From the NCBI RefSeq assembly GCF_006716565.1, contig NZ_VFPG01000001.1, positions 2,108,001 to 2,172,000 of the forward strand: a stretch of DNA of 64,000 nucleotides, read 5' to 3'. Below, piece after piece: positions 52,583-61,100 of the stretch. The first letter of the stretch is position 1. The number at the start of each line of letters is the position of its first letter. The DNA is from Nocardia bhagyanarayanae. GTDB taxonomy: Bacteria; Actinomycetota; Actinomycetes; Mycobacteriales; Mycobacteriaceae. The translations under genes were made by a program, and so were the position numbers. The notes below the pieces were generated by a model, which was not told the origin of the DNA, searched no databases, and was given only the letters and a program-made list of their open reading frames with translations.

Positions 52583-53584
52583 GTGGGGAACATCGGGCAG
52601 GCGGACGACACCCGGATCGGTAGCGCGGTCGGGGGACCGGCGCCCGATCAGAGCGGACAACCGGGCGGGGGTACGCCGGGTGGGGCGGCGAGCCCGCCGG
52701 GGCGCGACATTCTGGTCGGGCTGTCCAGCGCGTCGGTCTACCCGCAGAACACCGAGGCGGCTTTCCGGTACGCGGCCGATCTCGGTTACGACGGCGTCGA
52801 GTTGATGGTCTGGGCCGAGCCTGCCAGTCAGAGCATCGCCACCGTGCAGAACTACACCCGCAAGTACGGCGTCCCGGTGCTCGCGGTGCACGCGCCGTGC
52901 CTGTTGATCTCCCAGCGCGTGTGGGGCGCGGACCCGGTGGCCAAGCTGGAGCGCAGCGTGCGCACCGCCGAGGCGCTCGGGGCGGACACGGTGGTCGTCC
53001 ATCCGCCGTTCCGCTGGCAGCGCCGCTACGCGGACGGCTTCGCCGAGCAGGTCGCCGAGCTCGAGGAGCACAGCCCGGTCGTCGTCGCGGTGGAGAACAT
53101 GTTCCCGATGCGCGCGGACACGCTGTTCGGCCGCGGCGCGAACGCGGCGAAGCGACTGGAGCGGCGCGGTGGTCCGGGCTGGGGCCTGACCGCGTTCAGC
53201 CCGTCCTACGACCCCACCGACACCGGCTTCCGGCACTACACACTCGATCTCTCGCACACCGCGACCGCAGGCTCCGATCCGCTGGCACTCGCCGCCAGAA
53301 TGGGGCAGGGCCTCGCCCACCTGCACCTGGCCGACGGGCGCGGCGCGGCACACGACGAGCACCTCGTCCCGGGCGACGGCACCCAGCCCTGTGCCGAACT
53401 CTGCGCGCAGCTGGTGCGCAACGGCTTCACCGGCCACGCCGTCGCCGAGATCAACACCCAGAACGCCCGCACCACCGCTCACCGCGCGGCGATGCTGCAC
53501 CGCACGCTGGCCTTCGCCCGGCTGCACCTCAACGGCGTCGCGCCCAGTCCCGCGCCCGCCTCGGCGCAGGCGAATCGGGTGTAA
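52583..53584 (+). CDS. Xylose isomerase-like TIM barrel (sugar phosphate isomerase/epimerase, Rv0498-like)
   Basis: After a Gly/Pro-rich N-terminus (residues 1-40) the 333-residue protein has the AP endonuclease 2 / xylose isomerase-like barrel: AFRYAADLGYDGVELMVWAE, VLAVHAPCLLISQRVWG, ADTVVVHPPFRWQRRYADGF, VVAVENMFPMRADTLFG, LDLSHTATAG, LAHLHLADGRGAAHDEHLVP and HAVAEINTQNARTTA. Conserved His, Glu and Asp residues fit a two-metal site. The substrate is unknown. GTG 52583 has GGGAG six bases upstream. It lies 13 bp after the membrane protein gene, so the two are probably co-transcribed. Confidence 0.88.
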   Translation: MGNIGQADDTRIGSAVGGPAPDQSGQPGGGTPGGAASPPGRDILVGLSSASVYPQNTEAAFRYAADLGYDGVELMVWAEPASQSIATVQNYTRKYGVPVLAVHAPCLLISQRVWGADPVAKLERSVRTAEALGADTVVVHPPFRWQRRYADGFAEQVAELEEHSPVVVAVENMFPMRADTLFGRGANAAKRLERRGGPGWGLTAFSPSYDPTDTGFRHYTLDLSHTATAGSDPLALAARMGQGLAHLHLADGRGAAHDEHLVPGDGTQPCAELCAQLVRNGFTGHAVAEINTQNARTTAHRAAMLHRTLAFARLHLNGVAPSPAPASAQANRV

Positions 53585-53724
53585 GCGCTTTCCGCGTCCT
53601 TTCACCGCGGCATTCGTGACCGCACGGTGTGATATCGATCTGCCTCCCTACGGGGAACGACCCTGTCGCTACCGTGCGTTGTACGCTGTACGAACGCACG
53701 CGGTGCAGTAGGACAGGAGTGACG

Positions 53725-54612
53725 ATGACGTTGGAGTTGACCACCGACGCGGTCGAGCCGACCGCGACGGATGCCCCGTTCGCCGAGGTGTGCGCGCTGA
53801 CCGAACTGCTCTCCGGCGACGCCGAGGTCGGCCGGTACGCGGGCGTCATCGACGAGATCTGGACCATCGGCCAGAAAGTGCACGGCGGCACCATGGTCGC
53901 CGCGAGCGCCGCGGCCGCCACCCGCTGGCTGCGCGCCTCCGATCCGGCGCTCGCCGAGATGGCCCCCATCGCCGCCAGTTCGGACTTCCTCGGCGCGCCC
54001 GAGCCGGGCGAGGTCGAGTACGAGGTGCGCATCCGCAAGATCGGCCGCCAGATCTGCCTGGCCGACGCCACGCTCACCCAGAACGGGCGCGCGATGGTGC
54101 GCACCGCGTTCACCTTCGGCCACCTCGACGACATCGAGCCGCTCTACGCGCCCGAGCACGGCGACATGCCCGCCGAACCGGCCGCCGACGCGATGGGTTA
54201 CGAGGGTTCGCCGATGGGCAAGATCGTGAACGTCGCCAAGGGCGCCGACCTCTACCTGGACCGGTCGTGGGCGCCGTTCCTCGAGGGCGCGCGGGGCGAG
54301 CCGCGGCTGCGGCTGTGGATGCGCCCGTTCGATGGCGATCAGCGCGACCCCGACGTGTCGATGTTCTTCGCGATGATGGCGGCCGACATGAGCCCGCCGG
54401 TGCCGGTGAACCTCGGCCAGTTCGGCTGGGCGCCCACTGTGCAGATGACCACATACCTGCGCCGCAGGCCCGCGCCGGGCTGGCTGCGCGTCATCGCCAC
54501 CTCGCACGAGGTGGGCGGCCGCATGTTCGACGAGGACCAGCTCATCCTGGACAGCACCGGCGCGGTGGTCGCCCAGAGCCGCCAACTCGCACTGATTCCC
54601 CAGAGCCGCTGA
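53725..54612 (+). CDS. Acyl-CoA thioesterase, TesB-like double hot-dog family (Rv0499-like)
   Basis: The 295-residue protein has two hot-dog halves. The first has IWTIGQKVHGGTMVAASAAA, where the HGG turn is typical of TesB-like enzymes, and FLGAPEPGEVEYEVRIRKIG followed by ADATLTQNGRAMVRTAFTFG. The second has AGARGEPRLRLWMRPFDGDQ-like and EVGGRMFDEDQLILDSTGAV, VAQSRQLALI. It should hydrolyse acyl-CoA thioesters; the chain-length preference is unknown. ATG 53725 has AGGAG five bases upstream. The context between Rv0498- and Rv0500-like genes matches M. tuberculosis. Confidence 0.85.
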   Translation: MTLELTTDAVEPTATDAPFAEVCALTELLSGDAEVGRYAGVIDEIWTIGQKVHGGTMVAASAAAATRWLRASDPALAEMAPIAASSDFLGAPEPGEVEYEVRIRKIGRQICLADATLTQNGRAMVRTAFTFGHLDDIEPLYAPEHGDMPAEPAADAMGYEGSPMGKIVNVAKGADLYLDRSWAPFLEGARGEPRLRLWMRPFDGDQRDPDVSMFFAMMAADMSPPVPVNLGQFGWAPTVQMTTYLRRRPAPGWLRVIATSHEVGGRMFDEDQLILDSTGAVVAQSRQLALIPQSR

Positions 54613-54635
54613 CGCGCGCACTAACCTTTACCACC

Positions 54636-55457
54636 ATGACGAGAATTGCGGTGATCGGTGGAGGCCGGATCGGGGAGGCGTTGATCGCCGGTTTGCTGGA
54701 ATCGGGCAGGGCGAGCAAGGATCTGGTCGTCGTCGAGACGCACGCCGACCGGGCCGAGCTGATCGCGAGCCGGTTCGGCGTGCGCGTCACGGGCGAGGCG
54801 GCCGACGCGGCCGTCGGCGCCGATCTGCTGGTGATCGCGGTCAAGCCGGGTGACGTCGACACGGTGCTGACCGAATTGGGGAAGGCCGAGCTGAACGCGG
54901 GCGACCGCGACCAGGTGCTCGTCTCGCTGGCCGCGGGCGTGCCGACCGCGCGGCTGGAGGCCAAGCTGCCCGCGGGCTTCCCCGTAGTGCGGGTGATGTC
55001 GAATACCCCGATGCTGGTCGGCCAGGGCATGAGCGCGCTCGCGCCGGGGCGTTACGCCAAGCCCGAGCAGCTGGAGCTGGTCACCGACGTGCTCGGCGCG
55101 GTCGGCAAGGTCGTCACCGTCGCCGAGTCGCAGATGGACGCGGTCACCGCGGTGTCGGGCTCCGGCCCCGCCTACTTCCTGCTGGTCGTCGAGGCCATGG
55201 TCGACGCGGGCGTCGGGCTCGGCCTGACCAGGGACGTCGCGACCCAGCTCGTGGTGCAGACGATGGTCGGCTCGGCCGCGCTGCTCGACGAATCCGGCCA
55301 GAGCGCGGTGGACCTGCGCGCGGCCGTCACCTCGCCCGCGGGCACCACCGCGGCGGCGTTGCGCGAACTCGAGCGCGGCGGCGTTCGCTCGGCGTTTCTC
55401 GAGGCTTTGCACGCGGCCAAACAGCGTTCCGCCGAACAAGGCGCGTCGGCGGAATAA
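54636..55457 (+). CDS. proC: Pyrroline-5-carboxylate reductase
   Basis: ProC performs the last step of proline synthesis, reducing pyrroline-5-carboxylate with NAD(P)H. The 273-residue protein has the Rossmann N-terminus MTRIAVIGGGRIGEALIAGL, VIAVKPGDVDTVL, VVRVMSNTPMLVGQGMSALA, and the family signature TAVSGSGPAYFLLVVEAMVD plus LRAAVTSPAGTTAAALRELE. TAACCT lies eight bases before ATG 54636. Length and motifs are standard. Confidence 0.96.
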   Translation: MTRIAVIGGGRIGEALIAGLLESGRASKDLVVVETHADRAELIASRFGVRVTGEAADAAVGADLLVIAVKPGDVDTVLTELGKAELNAGDRDQVLVSLAAGVPTARLEAKLPAGFPVVRVMSNTPMLVGQGMSALAPGRYAKPEQLELVTDVLGAVGKVVTVAESQMDAVTAVSGSGPAYFLLVVEAMVDAGVGLGLTRDVATQLVVQTMVGSAALLDESGQSAVDLRAAVTSPAGTTAAALRELERGGVRSAFLEALHAAKQRSAEQGASAE

Positions 55458-55630
55458 CGCACGACGCGTACATCTCGCGTTCGCATTGGGGCAAACCGGG
55501 CGTCAGAAGCTGATTTCTCACACACGTCGCAGTAATCCCACTAGCCCCGCTAAGCTTCAAGGAGCACGTGCGTGTCTGTTCCGCCGGTGGGGAAGCCGGC
55601 GGCGCGGACGTGCCGGAGGTCAATGGTGCA

Positions 55631-55939
55631 ATGATGTCTTCCAACAAGATGTCTGCAAATAGCTCGGGGACGTCACCAGGTTCGTCCGGCCCATCAGGTG
55701 GCCGTAGCGGTGGCCGAGCGCAAGGCAGTTCGGGATCGCCGGGCCAATCGATGCTCGGCGGTGGTACGCAATTCCTCACGGTCGCCGAAGTGGCGAATCT
55801 GATGCGGGTGTCCAAGATGACGGTCTACCGGTTGGTGCATTCGGGCGAGCTGCCCGCGGTGCGCGTCGGCCGGTCGTTCCGGGTGCACGCGAAGGCCGTG
55901 CACGACTATCTGGAGACGTCCTACTTCGACGCTGGGTGA
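55631..55939 (+). CDS. Excisionase-family helix-turn-helix protein (Rv0500A-like)
   Basis: The 102-residue product has a Ser/Gly-rich N-terminus and a MerR/excisionase-type HTH at the end (LTVAEVANLMRVSKMTVYRL, VHSGELPAVRVGRSFRVHAK, HDYLETSYFDAG). That domain is almost the same as I remember for Rv0500A. Despite the excisionase name there is no phage or integrase here; it is a core-genome DNA-binding protein. ATG codons at 55631 and 55634 are both possible. It lies between proC and the bS22 gene. Confidence 0.87.
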   Translation: MMSSNKMSANSSGTSPGSSGPSGGRSGGRAQGSSGSPGQSMLGGGTQFLTVAEVANLMRVSKMTVYRLVHSGELPAVRVGRSFRVHAKAVHDYLETSYFDAG

Positions 55940-56183
55940 GGCGGTTTCGACCCCTGAAGGGCCCCGCGCGGCGCGTGGGAGCCCGCGAATGACGGTGCGC
56001 GCGCCCGCGAGGGCCGTTGCTCGTGCCGCCATCGGATACCGGTAGGATGAACCCTCGGTTCGTGTTCGCCTGCCTGCGGCGCCAGTTCGTGGTGTCCGGT
56101 GGCCGCTGGCGGCGCGGATGCCGAAATCAGCTAGGCGTACGCGATGGCGTGCGCGCCGAGTAGAGAGAACGCGAGGACACCCT

Positions 56184-56285
56184 ATGGGTTCTGTGATCAA
56201 GAAGCGCCGCAAGCGCATGTCGAAGAAGAAGCACCGCAAGCTGCTTCGCCGCACGCGTGTTCAGCGGCGCAAACTCGGCAAGTGA
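56184..56285 (+). CDS. Small ribosomal protein bS22 (AURKAIP1/COX24 domain)
   Basis: This 33-residue, Lys/Arg-rich protein ([20 protein letters not shown], then [13 protein letters not shown]) is identical in pattern to bS22, the extra 30S protein seen near the decoding centre of mycobacterial ribosomes, and shares its domain with mitochondrial mS38. ATG 56184 has GAGG seven bases upstream. A -10-like TAGGAT lies at 56043-56048, giving a leader of about 130 nt. A textbook terminator follows. It is easily missed because of its size. Confidence 0.92.
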
Positions 56286-56309
56286 GCGCGCGCGCCCTTG
56301 GCGCGAGAT

Positions 56310-56346
56310 GAGGCCCGTCACCAGACCGGTGGCGGGCCTCTGTTTT
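56310..56346 (+). terminator. Intrinsic terminator with T-tract after bS22
   Basis: GAGGCCCGTCACC (56310-56322) pairs with GGTGGCGGGCCTC (56328-56340), with one G-T pair and loop AGACC, then TGTTTTTG. It is one of the few hairpins in this window with a real T-tract. Confidence 0.9.
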
Positions 56347-56482
56347 TGAAACAGTTCAGTTTGAAATATTTCCGTGTAACCGGTGACTGAAGTCATCGTT
56401 AGATCCTGATTAATACCCTCGGCGGCCCAGACGGTAGCGGCTACTCTAGAACCGCCGAATAACGTAAATGGGGGCCTGGTAG

Positions 56483-57574
56483 GTGGGATCGGGTGCTGCG
56501 GTGGGATCTGACATAAGAGACGGGCACACGCCCAAGGTCGTGATGGTGACCGGCGCCAGCCGCTTCTTCGGCAGCGCCGTGGTAGCCAAGCTCGCTCAGG
56601 ATCCGGCCGTCGAGCGTATTCTCGCCGTCGACACCATGACCCCGAGCCGGGAGCTGCGGCGCCGCATGGGCCGCGCCGAGTTCGTTCGCGGCGACATTCG
56701 AAATCCCCTGATCCGCAAGGTGATCGGCGGCCACGAGGTCGACACCGTCGTGCACACCGCGATACTGGCCAAGCCGCCCGCCGGCGGCGGCCGCGCGGTG
56801 ATGAAAGACCTCAACGTGCTGGGCGCCATGCAGCTGTTCGCCGTCTGCCAGAAGTCGCCGTCGGTGCGGCGCGTCGTGGTCCGCTCGACCTCGGCGATCT
56901 ACGGGTGCAGCGCCAAGGATCCGGCGAAATTCACCGAGGAAATGAGCGCGCGCACGCCGCCGCGCGGATGGTTTGCGCGCGACATGATCGAAATCGAGGG
57001 TTTCGTGCGCGGCCTCGCTCGCCGCCGCCCCGATATCGCGGCATCGATTCTGCGTTTCGCGCCCATTGTCGGCCCGCGACTGGCAGGCCGCGGCGTACAG
57101 TATCTCCGTTCACCGGTAACCCCGACCGTCTTCGGCCGGGACCCTCGAATGCAGCTGTTGCACGAAGAAGATGCGGTGGCCGCGCTCGCACATGCGGCGC
57201 AAGCGGCCCCGGGCGGTACCTACAACGTCGCGGGCGATGGTGCGTTGGCGCTGTCACAGGCGGTGCGTCGAGCGGGGCGCATCGAACTGCCGGTGCCGTT
57301 CACGGTGTTCCGCACCGCGGGTCGCGCGTTGATGGGGCCGGTGATGCGGGAATTCACCGGCGAACAACTCGATTACTTCCATTTCGGCTGTGGCCTGGAC
57401 ACCACGCGGATGCGAACCGAACTCGGTTTCGAACCGCGCTGGACAACGGTTCAGGCGTTCGACGACTTCATCGGGGGCGCAGCGTTGCGGCCCGTCTTCG
57501 ATCCGGCGTGGATCGATGCCGCAGAAAAGAAACTGCTCGGCCTCATCGGGGCCGGTACGGGAGCACACCAATGA
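56483..57574 (+). CDS. Extended SDR / NAD-dependent epimerase-like protein (Rv0501-like)
   Basis: The 363-residue protein has an NAD-binding N-terminus (VVMVTGASRFFGSAVVAKLA, TGAxxFxG loop) and the extended-SDR body (GDIRNPLIRKVIGG, VVHTAILAKPPAGGG, VVRSTSAIYGCSAKDP, LRFAPIVGPRLAGRG). At the place of the catalytic YxxxK it reads GWFARDMIEIEGFV, so neither the Tyr nor the Lys is visible. It may not be an active epimerase despite the galE2 name used for the mycobacterial gene. GTG 56483 is the likely start. Its TGA overlaps the acyltransferase ATG. Confidence 0.85.
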   Translation: MGSGAAVGSDIRDGHTPKVVMVTGASRFFGSAVVAKLAQDPAVERILAVDTMTPSRELRRRMGRAEFVRGDIRNPLIRKVIGGHEVDTVVHTAILAKPPAGGGRAVMKDLNVLGAMQLFAVCQKSPSVRRVVVRSTSAIYGCSAKDPAKFTEEMSARTPPRGWFARDMIEIEGFVRGLARRRPDIAASILRFAPIVGPRLAGRGVQYLRSPVTPTVFGRDPRMQLLHEEDAVAALAHAAQAAPGGTYNVAGDGALALSQAVRRAGRIELPVPFTVFRTAGRALMGPVMREFTGEQLDYFHFGCGLDTTRMRTELGFEPRWTTVQAFDDFIGGAALRPVFDPAWIDAAEKKLLGLIGAGTGAHQ

Positions 57575-58599
57575 ACGACGTGGCGAAAGTCATCCAACTT
57601 CATGATCTGAATATCGAAACCAGGCAGCGCACCAGCACCCGTCGCTGGCCTGAAGCGCCGACGGGCGAGACGAAACCGAGCCGGGTCACGTCACTGACCG
57701 ATCGGCTCGCCTCGGCCGTGCCGCAGGCGCCGCAGTCGCTGTCCGACCTGATCCGCAAAGAGGTCGGCAAGCAGATCGGCCGCACCGCCGACTTCGCGCG
57801 CCGCCGCCTGACCGGCGACTACCAGGTCGACGAGTTCGGCTTCGACGAGCACCTGCTCGAGTCGGTCCTGCTGCCCGCGCTGCGCCCGCTGTCGGACCTG
57901 TGGTTCCGCGTCGAGGTCAGCGGCATGGAGAACATCCCTGAGGTGGGCGGCGCGCTGGTGGTGGCCAACCACGCGGGCACCGTTCCCATCGACGGCCTGA
58001 TGCTCCAGCTGGCCATCCACGACCACCACGCCAAGCAGCGCGCGCTGCGCTTGCTCGCCGCCGATCTCATCTTCGAGCTGCCGTTCCTCGGGGTGCTGGC
58101 TCGCAAGGCCGGGCACACGCTGGCCTGCCGCGAGGACGCCGAACGCCTGCTGCGCTCCGGCGAATTGACGGGCGTCTTCCCCGAGGGGTTCAAGGGCGTC
58201 GGCAAGCAGTACTCCGACCGCTACAAGCTGCAGCGCTTCGGACGCGGCGGTTTCGTCGCGGCCGCGGTGCGCACCGGCGTGCCGATCATCCCGTGCTCGA
58301 TCGTCGGCTCCGAGGAGATCTACCCGAAGCTGGCCGACATCAAGCCGCTCGCCCGCCTGCTCGGCCTGCCGTACTTCCCGGTGACGCCGATGTTCCCGCA
58401 CCTGGGCCCGCTCGGCGCTGTGCCGCTGCCCTCGAAGTGGTACATCGAATTCGGCAAGCCCATCGCCACCACGGCCTACGAGCCGGAGGCCGCCGACGAT
58501 CCCATGACGATGTTCGAGGTCACCGACCAGGTCCGCGAGACCATCCAGCAGACGCTCTACAAGCTGCTCACCAAGCGCCGCAACCCGTTCACGGGGTGA
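57571..58599 (+). CDS. PlsC-type acyltransferase (Rv0502-like)
   Basis: The 342-residue protein has the lysophospholipid acyltransferase core with the HX4D motif NHAGTVPIDGLMLQLAI, then RLLAADLIFELPFLG, CREDAERLLRSGELTGVFPE (the FPEG block) and VPIIPCSIVGSEEIYP. The first 80 residues are variable and basic. It probably acylates a glycerophosphate or glycolipid acceptor at the membrane. The start overlaps the upstream epimerase-like gene (ATGA), so the pair acts as a unit. It is convergent with the phosphatase gene 15 bp away. Confidence 0.9.
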   Translation: MNDVAKVIQLHDLNIETRQRTSTRRWPEAPTGETKPSRVTSLTDRLASAVPQAPQSLSDLIRKEVGKQIGRTADFARRRLTGDYQVDEFGFDEHLLESVLLPALRPLSDLWFRVEVSGMENIPEVGGALVVANHAGTVPIDGLMLQLAIHDHHAKQRALRLLAADLIFELPFLGVLARKAGHTLACREDAERLLRSGELTGVFPEGFKGVGKQYSDRYKLQRFGRGGFVAAAVRTGVPIIPCSIVGSEEIYPKLADIKPLARLLGLPYFPVTPMFPHLGPLGAVPLPSKWYIEFGKPIATTAYEPEAADDPMTMFEVTDQVRETIQQTLYKLLTKRRNPFTG

Positions 58600-58614
58600 G
58601 GAGAGGGCGCGGGC

Positions 58615-59637
58615 CTAGTGCTCGCGCCTCCGGGTGACCGCCGCGGCCACCGCTCCACCCGCAGCGCCGAGCGCGAGCGCCGTCGGCACGCCGATCTTGG
58701 CCGCCTTGCGTCCGGTGCGGAAGTCGCGGATCTCCCAGCCGCGGTTCTTGGCGACCTCGCGTAGGTCCGAGTCGGGGTTGATCGCGACCGCCGTGCCGAC
58801 CAGCGAGAGCATCGGCACGTCGTTGTGGCTGTCGGAGTACGCGGTACAGCGCTTCAGGTTCAGGCCCTCGCGGACGGCGAGCGTGCGCACCGCGTGCGCC
58901 TTACCGAGCCCGTGCAGGATGTCGCCGACCAGGCGTCCGGTGAACTTCCCGTCGACGCTCTCCGCCACGGTCCCCAGCGCGCCGGTCAGGCCGAGCCGCT
59001 TGGCGATCACCTGGGCGAGTTCCACCGGCGTCGCCGTGACCAGCCAGACCTGCTGGCCCGCGTCCAGGTGCATCTGCGCCAGCGCCCTGGTGCCCGGCCA
59101 GATCTTGTCGGCGATGATCTCGTCGTAGATCTCCTCGCCGAGCGCGGCCAGCTCGGAGGTCGGGCGGCCCGCGATGAACGAGAGCGCCTTCTCCTTGCCG
59201 GAGGCCATGTCGGTGCTGCTCTCCTTGCCGGTGACGCGGAACTTCACCTGCTTCCACGCCACGTCGACCAGGTCGGAGGTCTTGAAGTACTTGCGCGCCG
59301 CGAGACCGCGCGCGAAGTGCACGATCGAGGCGCCCTGCACCATCGTGTTGTCCACGTCGAAGAACGCCGCGGCGGTCAGGTCGCGCGGCACCTCCGGTCC
59401 CGTGGGCTCGGCCGCCGCGAGCTCCGATTCGTGCAGCGACAGCGCCGCGTCGGCGCTGGCCTCACCGGCCAGATTCGCCCGGACCTCCTCCTCGGTCGGT
59501 CCGAACGGGCTGCGGGAGATGCGGGCGAGCTGATCCTGCAGGCCCTGGCCGAGCGGGCCCAGGTGCCACCGCACCGGGAACTCGCCGAACCGGCCCGCGA
59601 TGAACCCGGCCCTCTCCACCTTCGATCGTTCCGGCAC
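58615..59637 (-). CDS. HAD-superfamily hydrolase, SerB-like (Rv0505c/SerB1-like)
   Basis: The HAD domain shows motif [21 protein letters not shown] (DxDxT), motif [18 protein letters not shown], the lysine region and motif [16 protein letters not shown]. Cap helices contain [14 protein letters not shown]. It belongs to the HAD-IB SerB-like group; phosphoserine is one candidate substrate, but phospholipid head-group phosphates are also possible. A C-terminal hydrophobic stretch ([16 protein letters not shown]) before RRREH may anchor it. I chose GTG 59637 (340 residues) because GGCGGAGG lies five bases upstream; longer frames would run into the glutaredoxin promoter. Confidence 0.85.
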   Translation of the reverse strand: MPERSKVERAGFIAGRFGEFPVRWHLGPLGQGLQDQLARISRSPFGPTEEEVRANLAGEASADAALSLHESELAAAEPTGPEVPRDLTAAAFFDVDNTMVQGASIVHFARGLAARKYFKTSDLVDVAWKQVKFRVTGKESSTDMASGKEKALSFIAGRPTSELAALGEEIYDEIIADKIWPGTRALAQMHLDAGQQVWLVTATPVELAQVIAKRLGLTGALGTVAESVDGKFTGRLVGDILHGLGKAHAVRTLAVREGLNLKRCTAYSDSHNDVPMLSLVGTAVAINPDSDLREVAKNRGWEIRDFRTGRKAAKIGVPTALALGAAGGAVAAAVTRRREH

Positions 59638-59749
59638 CAGTACCTCCGCCCGTTCGCGCGAACCACGTCCACAGTAACTGTCTTCGGCGACAGTCACCCG
59701 AAGACCACGCGCACCGCGGGTGCGGTGGCGAGGGGATTTAATATCCGCC

Positions 59750-60034
59750 ATGACCAATCCCACAGATGGCTCCGCCGCGCCGTCCGGACACGAAGTGATT
59801 TTGCTGACCAGAGCGGGCTGCGGACTGTGTGCCACGGCAATGGAGCAGTTGCGCGCGATATGCGCGGATTTCGGCATCGAACCGGGCGCCGTCGATGTCG
59901 ATATCGCCGCGGAAACCGACCCTGGCCTGCGCGCGGAGTACGGCGACCGGCTTCCTGTCGTACTGCTGGACGGCCGCGAGCACAGCTACTTCGACGTCGA
60001 CGAGGCGCGTTTGCGGGCGGATCTGGGTCGCTGA
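59750..60034 (+). CDS. Glutaredoxin-like protein (DUF836, Rv0508-like)
   Basis: The 94-residue thioredoxin-fold protein has a CGLC redox motif ([17 protein letters not shown], about residues 18-34), cis-proline strand [18 protein letters not shown] and a short C-terminal helix. It may use mycothiol-linked or other thiol chemistry in the cytosol. TTTAAT (59737-59742) ends seven bases before ATG 59750 with no Shine-Dalgarno (leaderless type). It precedes the Rex-controlled heme operon, as Rv0508 precedes hemA. Confidence 0.87.
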   Translation: MTNPTDGSAAPSGHEVILLTRAGCGLCATAMEQLRAICADFGIEPGAVDVDIAAETDPGLRAEYGDRLPVVLLDGREHSYFDVDEARLRADLGR

Positions 60035-60105
60035 TCGGTGTGATCCGTGTCCGATTTGGCCGCCGCGCTGGTCGCGGCGGAAAATGAGGCCAATTTCACC
60101 GACTT

Positions 60106-60134
60106 TGTGCAGGGCTTCACAAGCGGTTACGGTG
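60106..60134 (+). promoter_or_regulatory. Rex operator overlapping the -35 of the rex-hemA-hemC-hemD promoter
   Basis: TTGTGCAGGGCTTCACAA (60106-60123) matches the Rex operator consensus TTGTGAANNNNTTCACAA at all fixed positions but one. Its left end doubles as a -35 (TTGTGC, 60106-60111), 17 bp from a -10 TACGGT (60129-60134). Rex bound here would block transcription, and NADH accumulation would relieve it. The predicted start near 60141 leaves a leader of about 130 nt before GTG 60270. Confidence 0.8.
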
Positions 60135-60269
60135 GTGGCACGCGACCCGCATGCCGAGGCTGCGGAGCCGCCCTGAAATCCGATACTTCGACCATGGCAC
60201 CGGACCGCCGCCGGGCTCGAGGTCGAACGACGAACCGGACCTGTGCAGGCCGGAACGAGGAGCCGACAC

Positions 60270-61100
60270 GTGACAGAGCAGCATGAGGCGCCGGGCGGCG
60301 TCTCCGGCAGGGCTCTGCAGAAGGACATCCCGCAGGCCACGGTGGCGCGGCTGGCCACCTATCTCCGGGTCCTCGCCATGTTGGCCGATGACGGTGTGCT
60401 CATCGTATCGAGTGAGGAACTCGCTGTCGCGGCGGGTGTCAATTCGGCCAAGTTGCGCAAGGACTTGTCCTTCCTCGGCCCCAACGGCGTCCGGGGTGTC
60501 GGCTATGACGTGGCGAAGTTGCGGACCAGGATCGAGGACGTGCTCGGTCTGTCCGGTGGACATCGCGTGGTACTCGTCGGCGTCGGGAATCTCGGCCGGG
60601 CCCTGGTCGGCTACGGCGGCTTCCGGCGGCGCGGATTCAGCGTGGTCGGCCTCTTCGACGCCGATCCCGACGTGGTCGGCCGGTCGGTGGCCGGACTCAC
60701 CGTGCGCGATGTCGCGGGCTTGGCCGCGGGCGTCGCCGAGCTGGAACCCACCATCGCGGTCATCGCGGTGCCCGACGACGCGGCCCAGGACGTGTGCGAC
60801 CAGCTGGTCGCCGCCGGGCTGCAGTCGATTCTGAGCTTCTCCGCGTGCGGGCTGATCGCGCCGCCCGCGGTGGAAGTCCGCCGGGTGGACCTGGCGGTCG
60901 AAATGCAGATGTTGTCGTTCGAACGGACCCGCAACGCCGAGCCGGAGCCGCTGCCCGAGGTGGCGCACGCGGGATCCGGCCGGATCGCGCGCCGCGTGCC
61001 GACTCCGCACTCCCCGGCCGGGCACCCGGCCCTCACGCACTCGACGACCTCGCATTCGGCAACGGAGCCAAGCAGCAAGGGATCGGTGGTCACACCATGA
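60270..61100 (+). CDS. rex: Redox-sensing transcriptional repressor Rex
   Basis: Rex binds DNA when the NADH/NAD+ ratio is low and releases it when NADH is high. The 276-residue protein has a winged-helix N-terminus ([48 protein letters not shown]), a Rossmann domain with [20 protein letters not shown] and [14 protein letters not shown], and a C-terminal domain-swapped helix ([17 protein letters not shown]). A Ser/Thr/His-rich tail of about 50 residues ([20 protein letters not shown]) extends beyond usual Rex. GTG 60270 has AGGAG seven bases upstream. It overlaps hemA (ATGA). Confidence 0.94.
   Translation: MTEQHEAPGGVSGRALQKDIPQATVARLATYLRVLAMLADDGVLIVSSEELAVAAGVNSAKLRKDLSFLGPNGVRGVGYDVAKLRTRIEDVLGLSGGHRVVLVGVGNLGRALVGYGGFRRRGFSVVGLFDADPDVVGRSVAGLTVRDVAGLAAGVAELEPTIAVIAVPDDAAQDVCDQLVAAGLQSILSFSACGLIAPPAVEVRRVDLAVEMQMLSFERTRNAEPEPLPEVAHAGSGRIARRVPTPHSPAGHPALTHSTTSHSATEPSSKGSVVTP

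Noticed and set aside
55631..55939. Prophage or integrative element signalled by an excisionase-like gene
   Set aside because: No integrase, attachment site or phage genes lie nearby. The gene occupies the same conserved place between proC and bS22 in mycobacteria.
60047..60286. A small open frame starting VSDLAAALVAAENEANFTDF before rex
   Set aside because: The Rex operator and the -35/-10 boxes lie inside it, its C-terminal half has no protein-like pattern, and it has no good ribosome-binding site.
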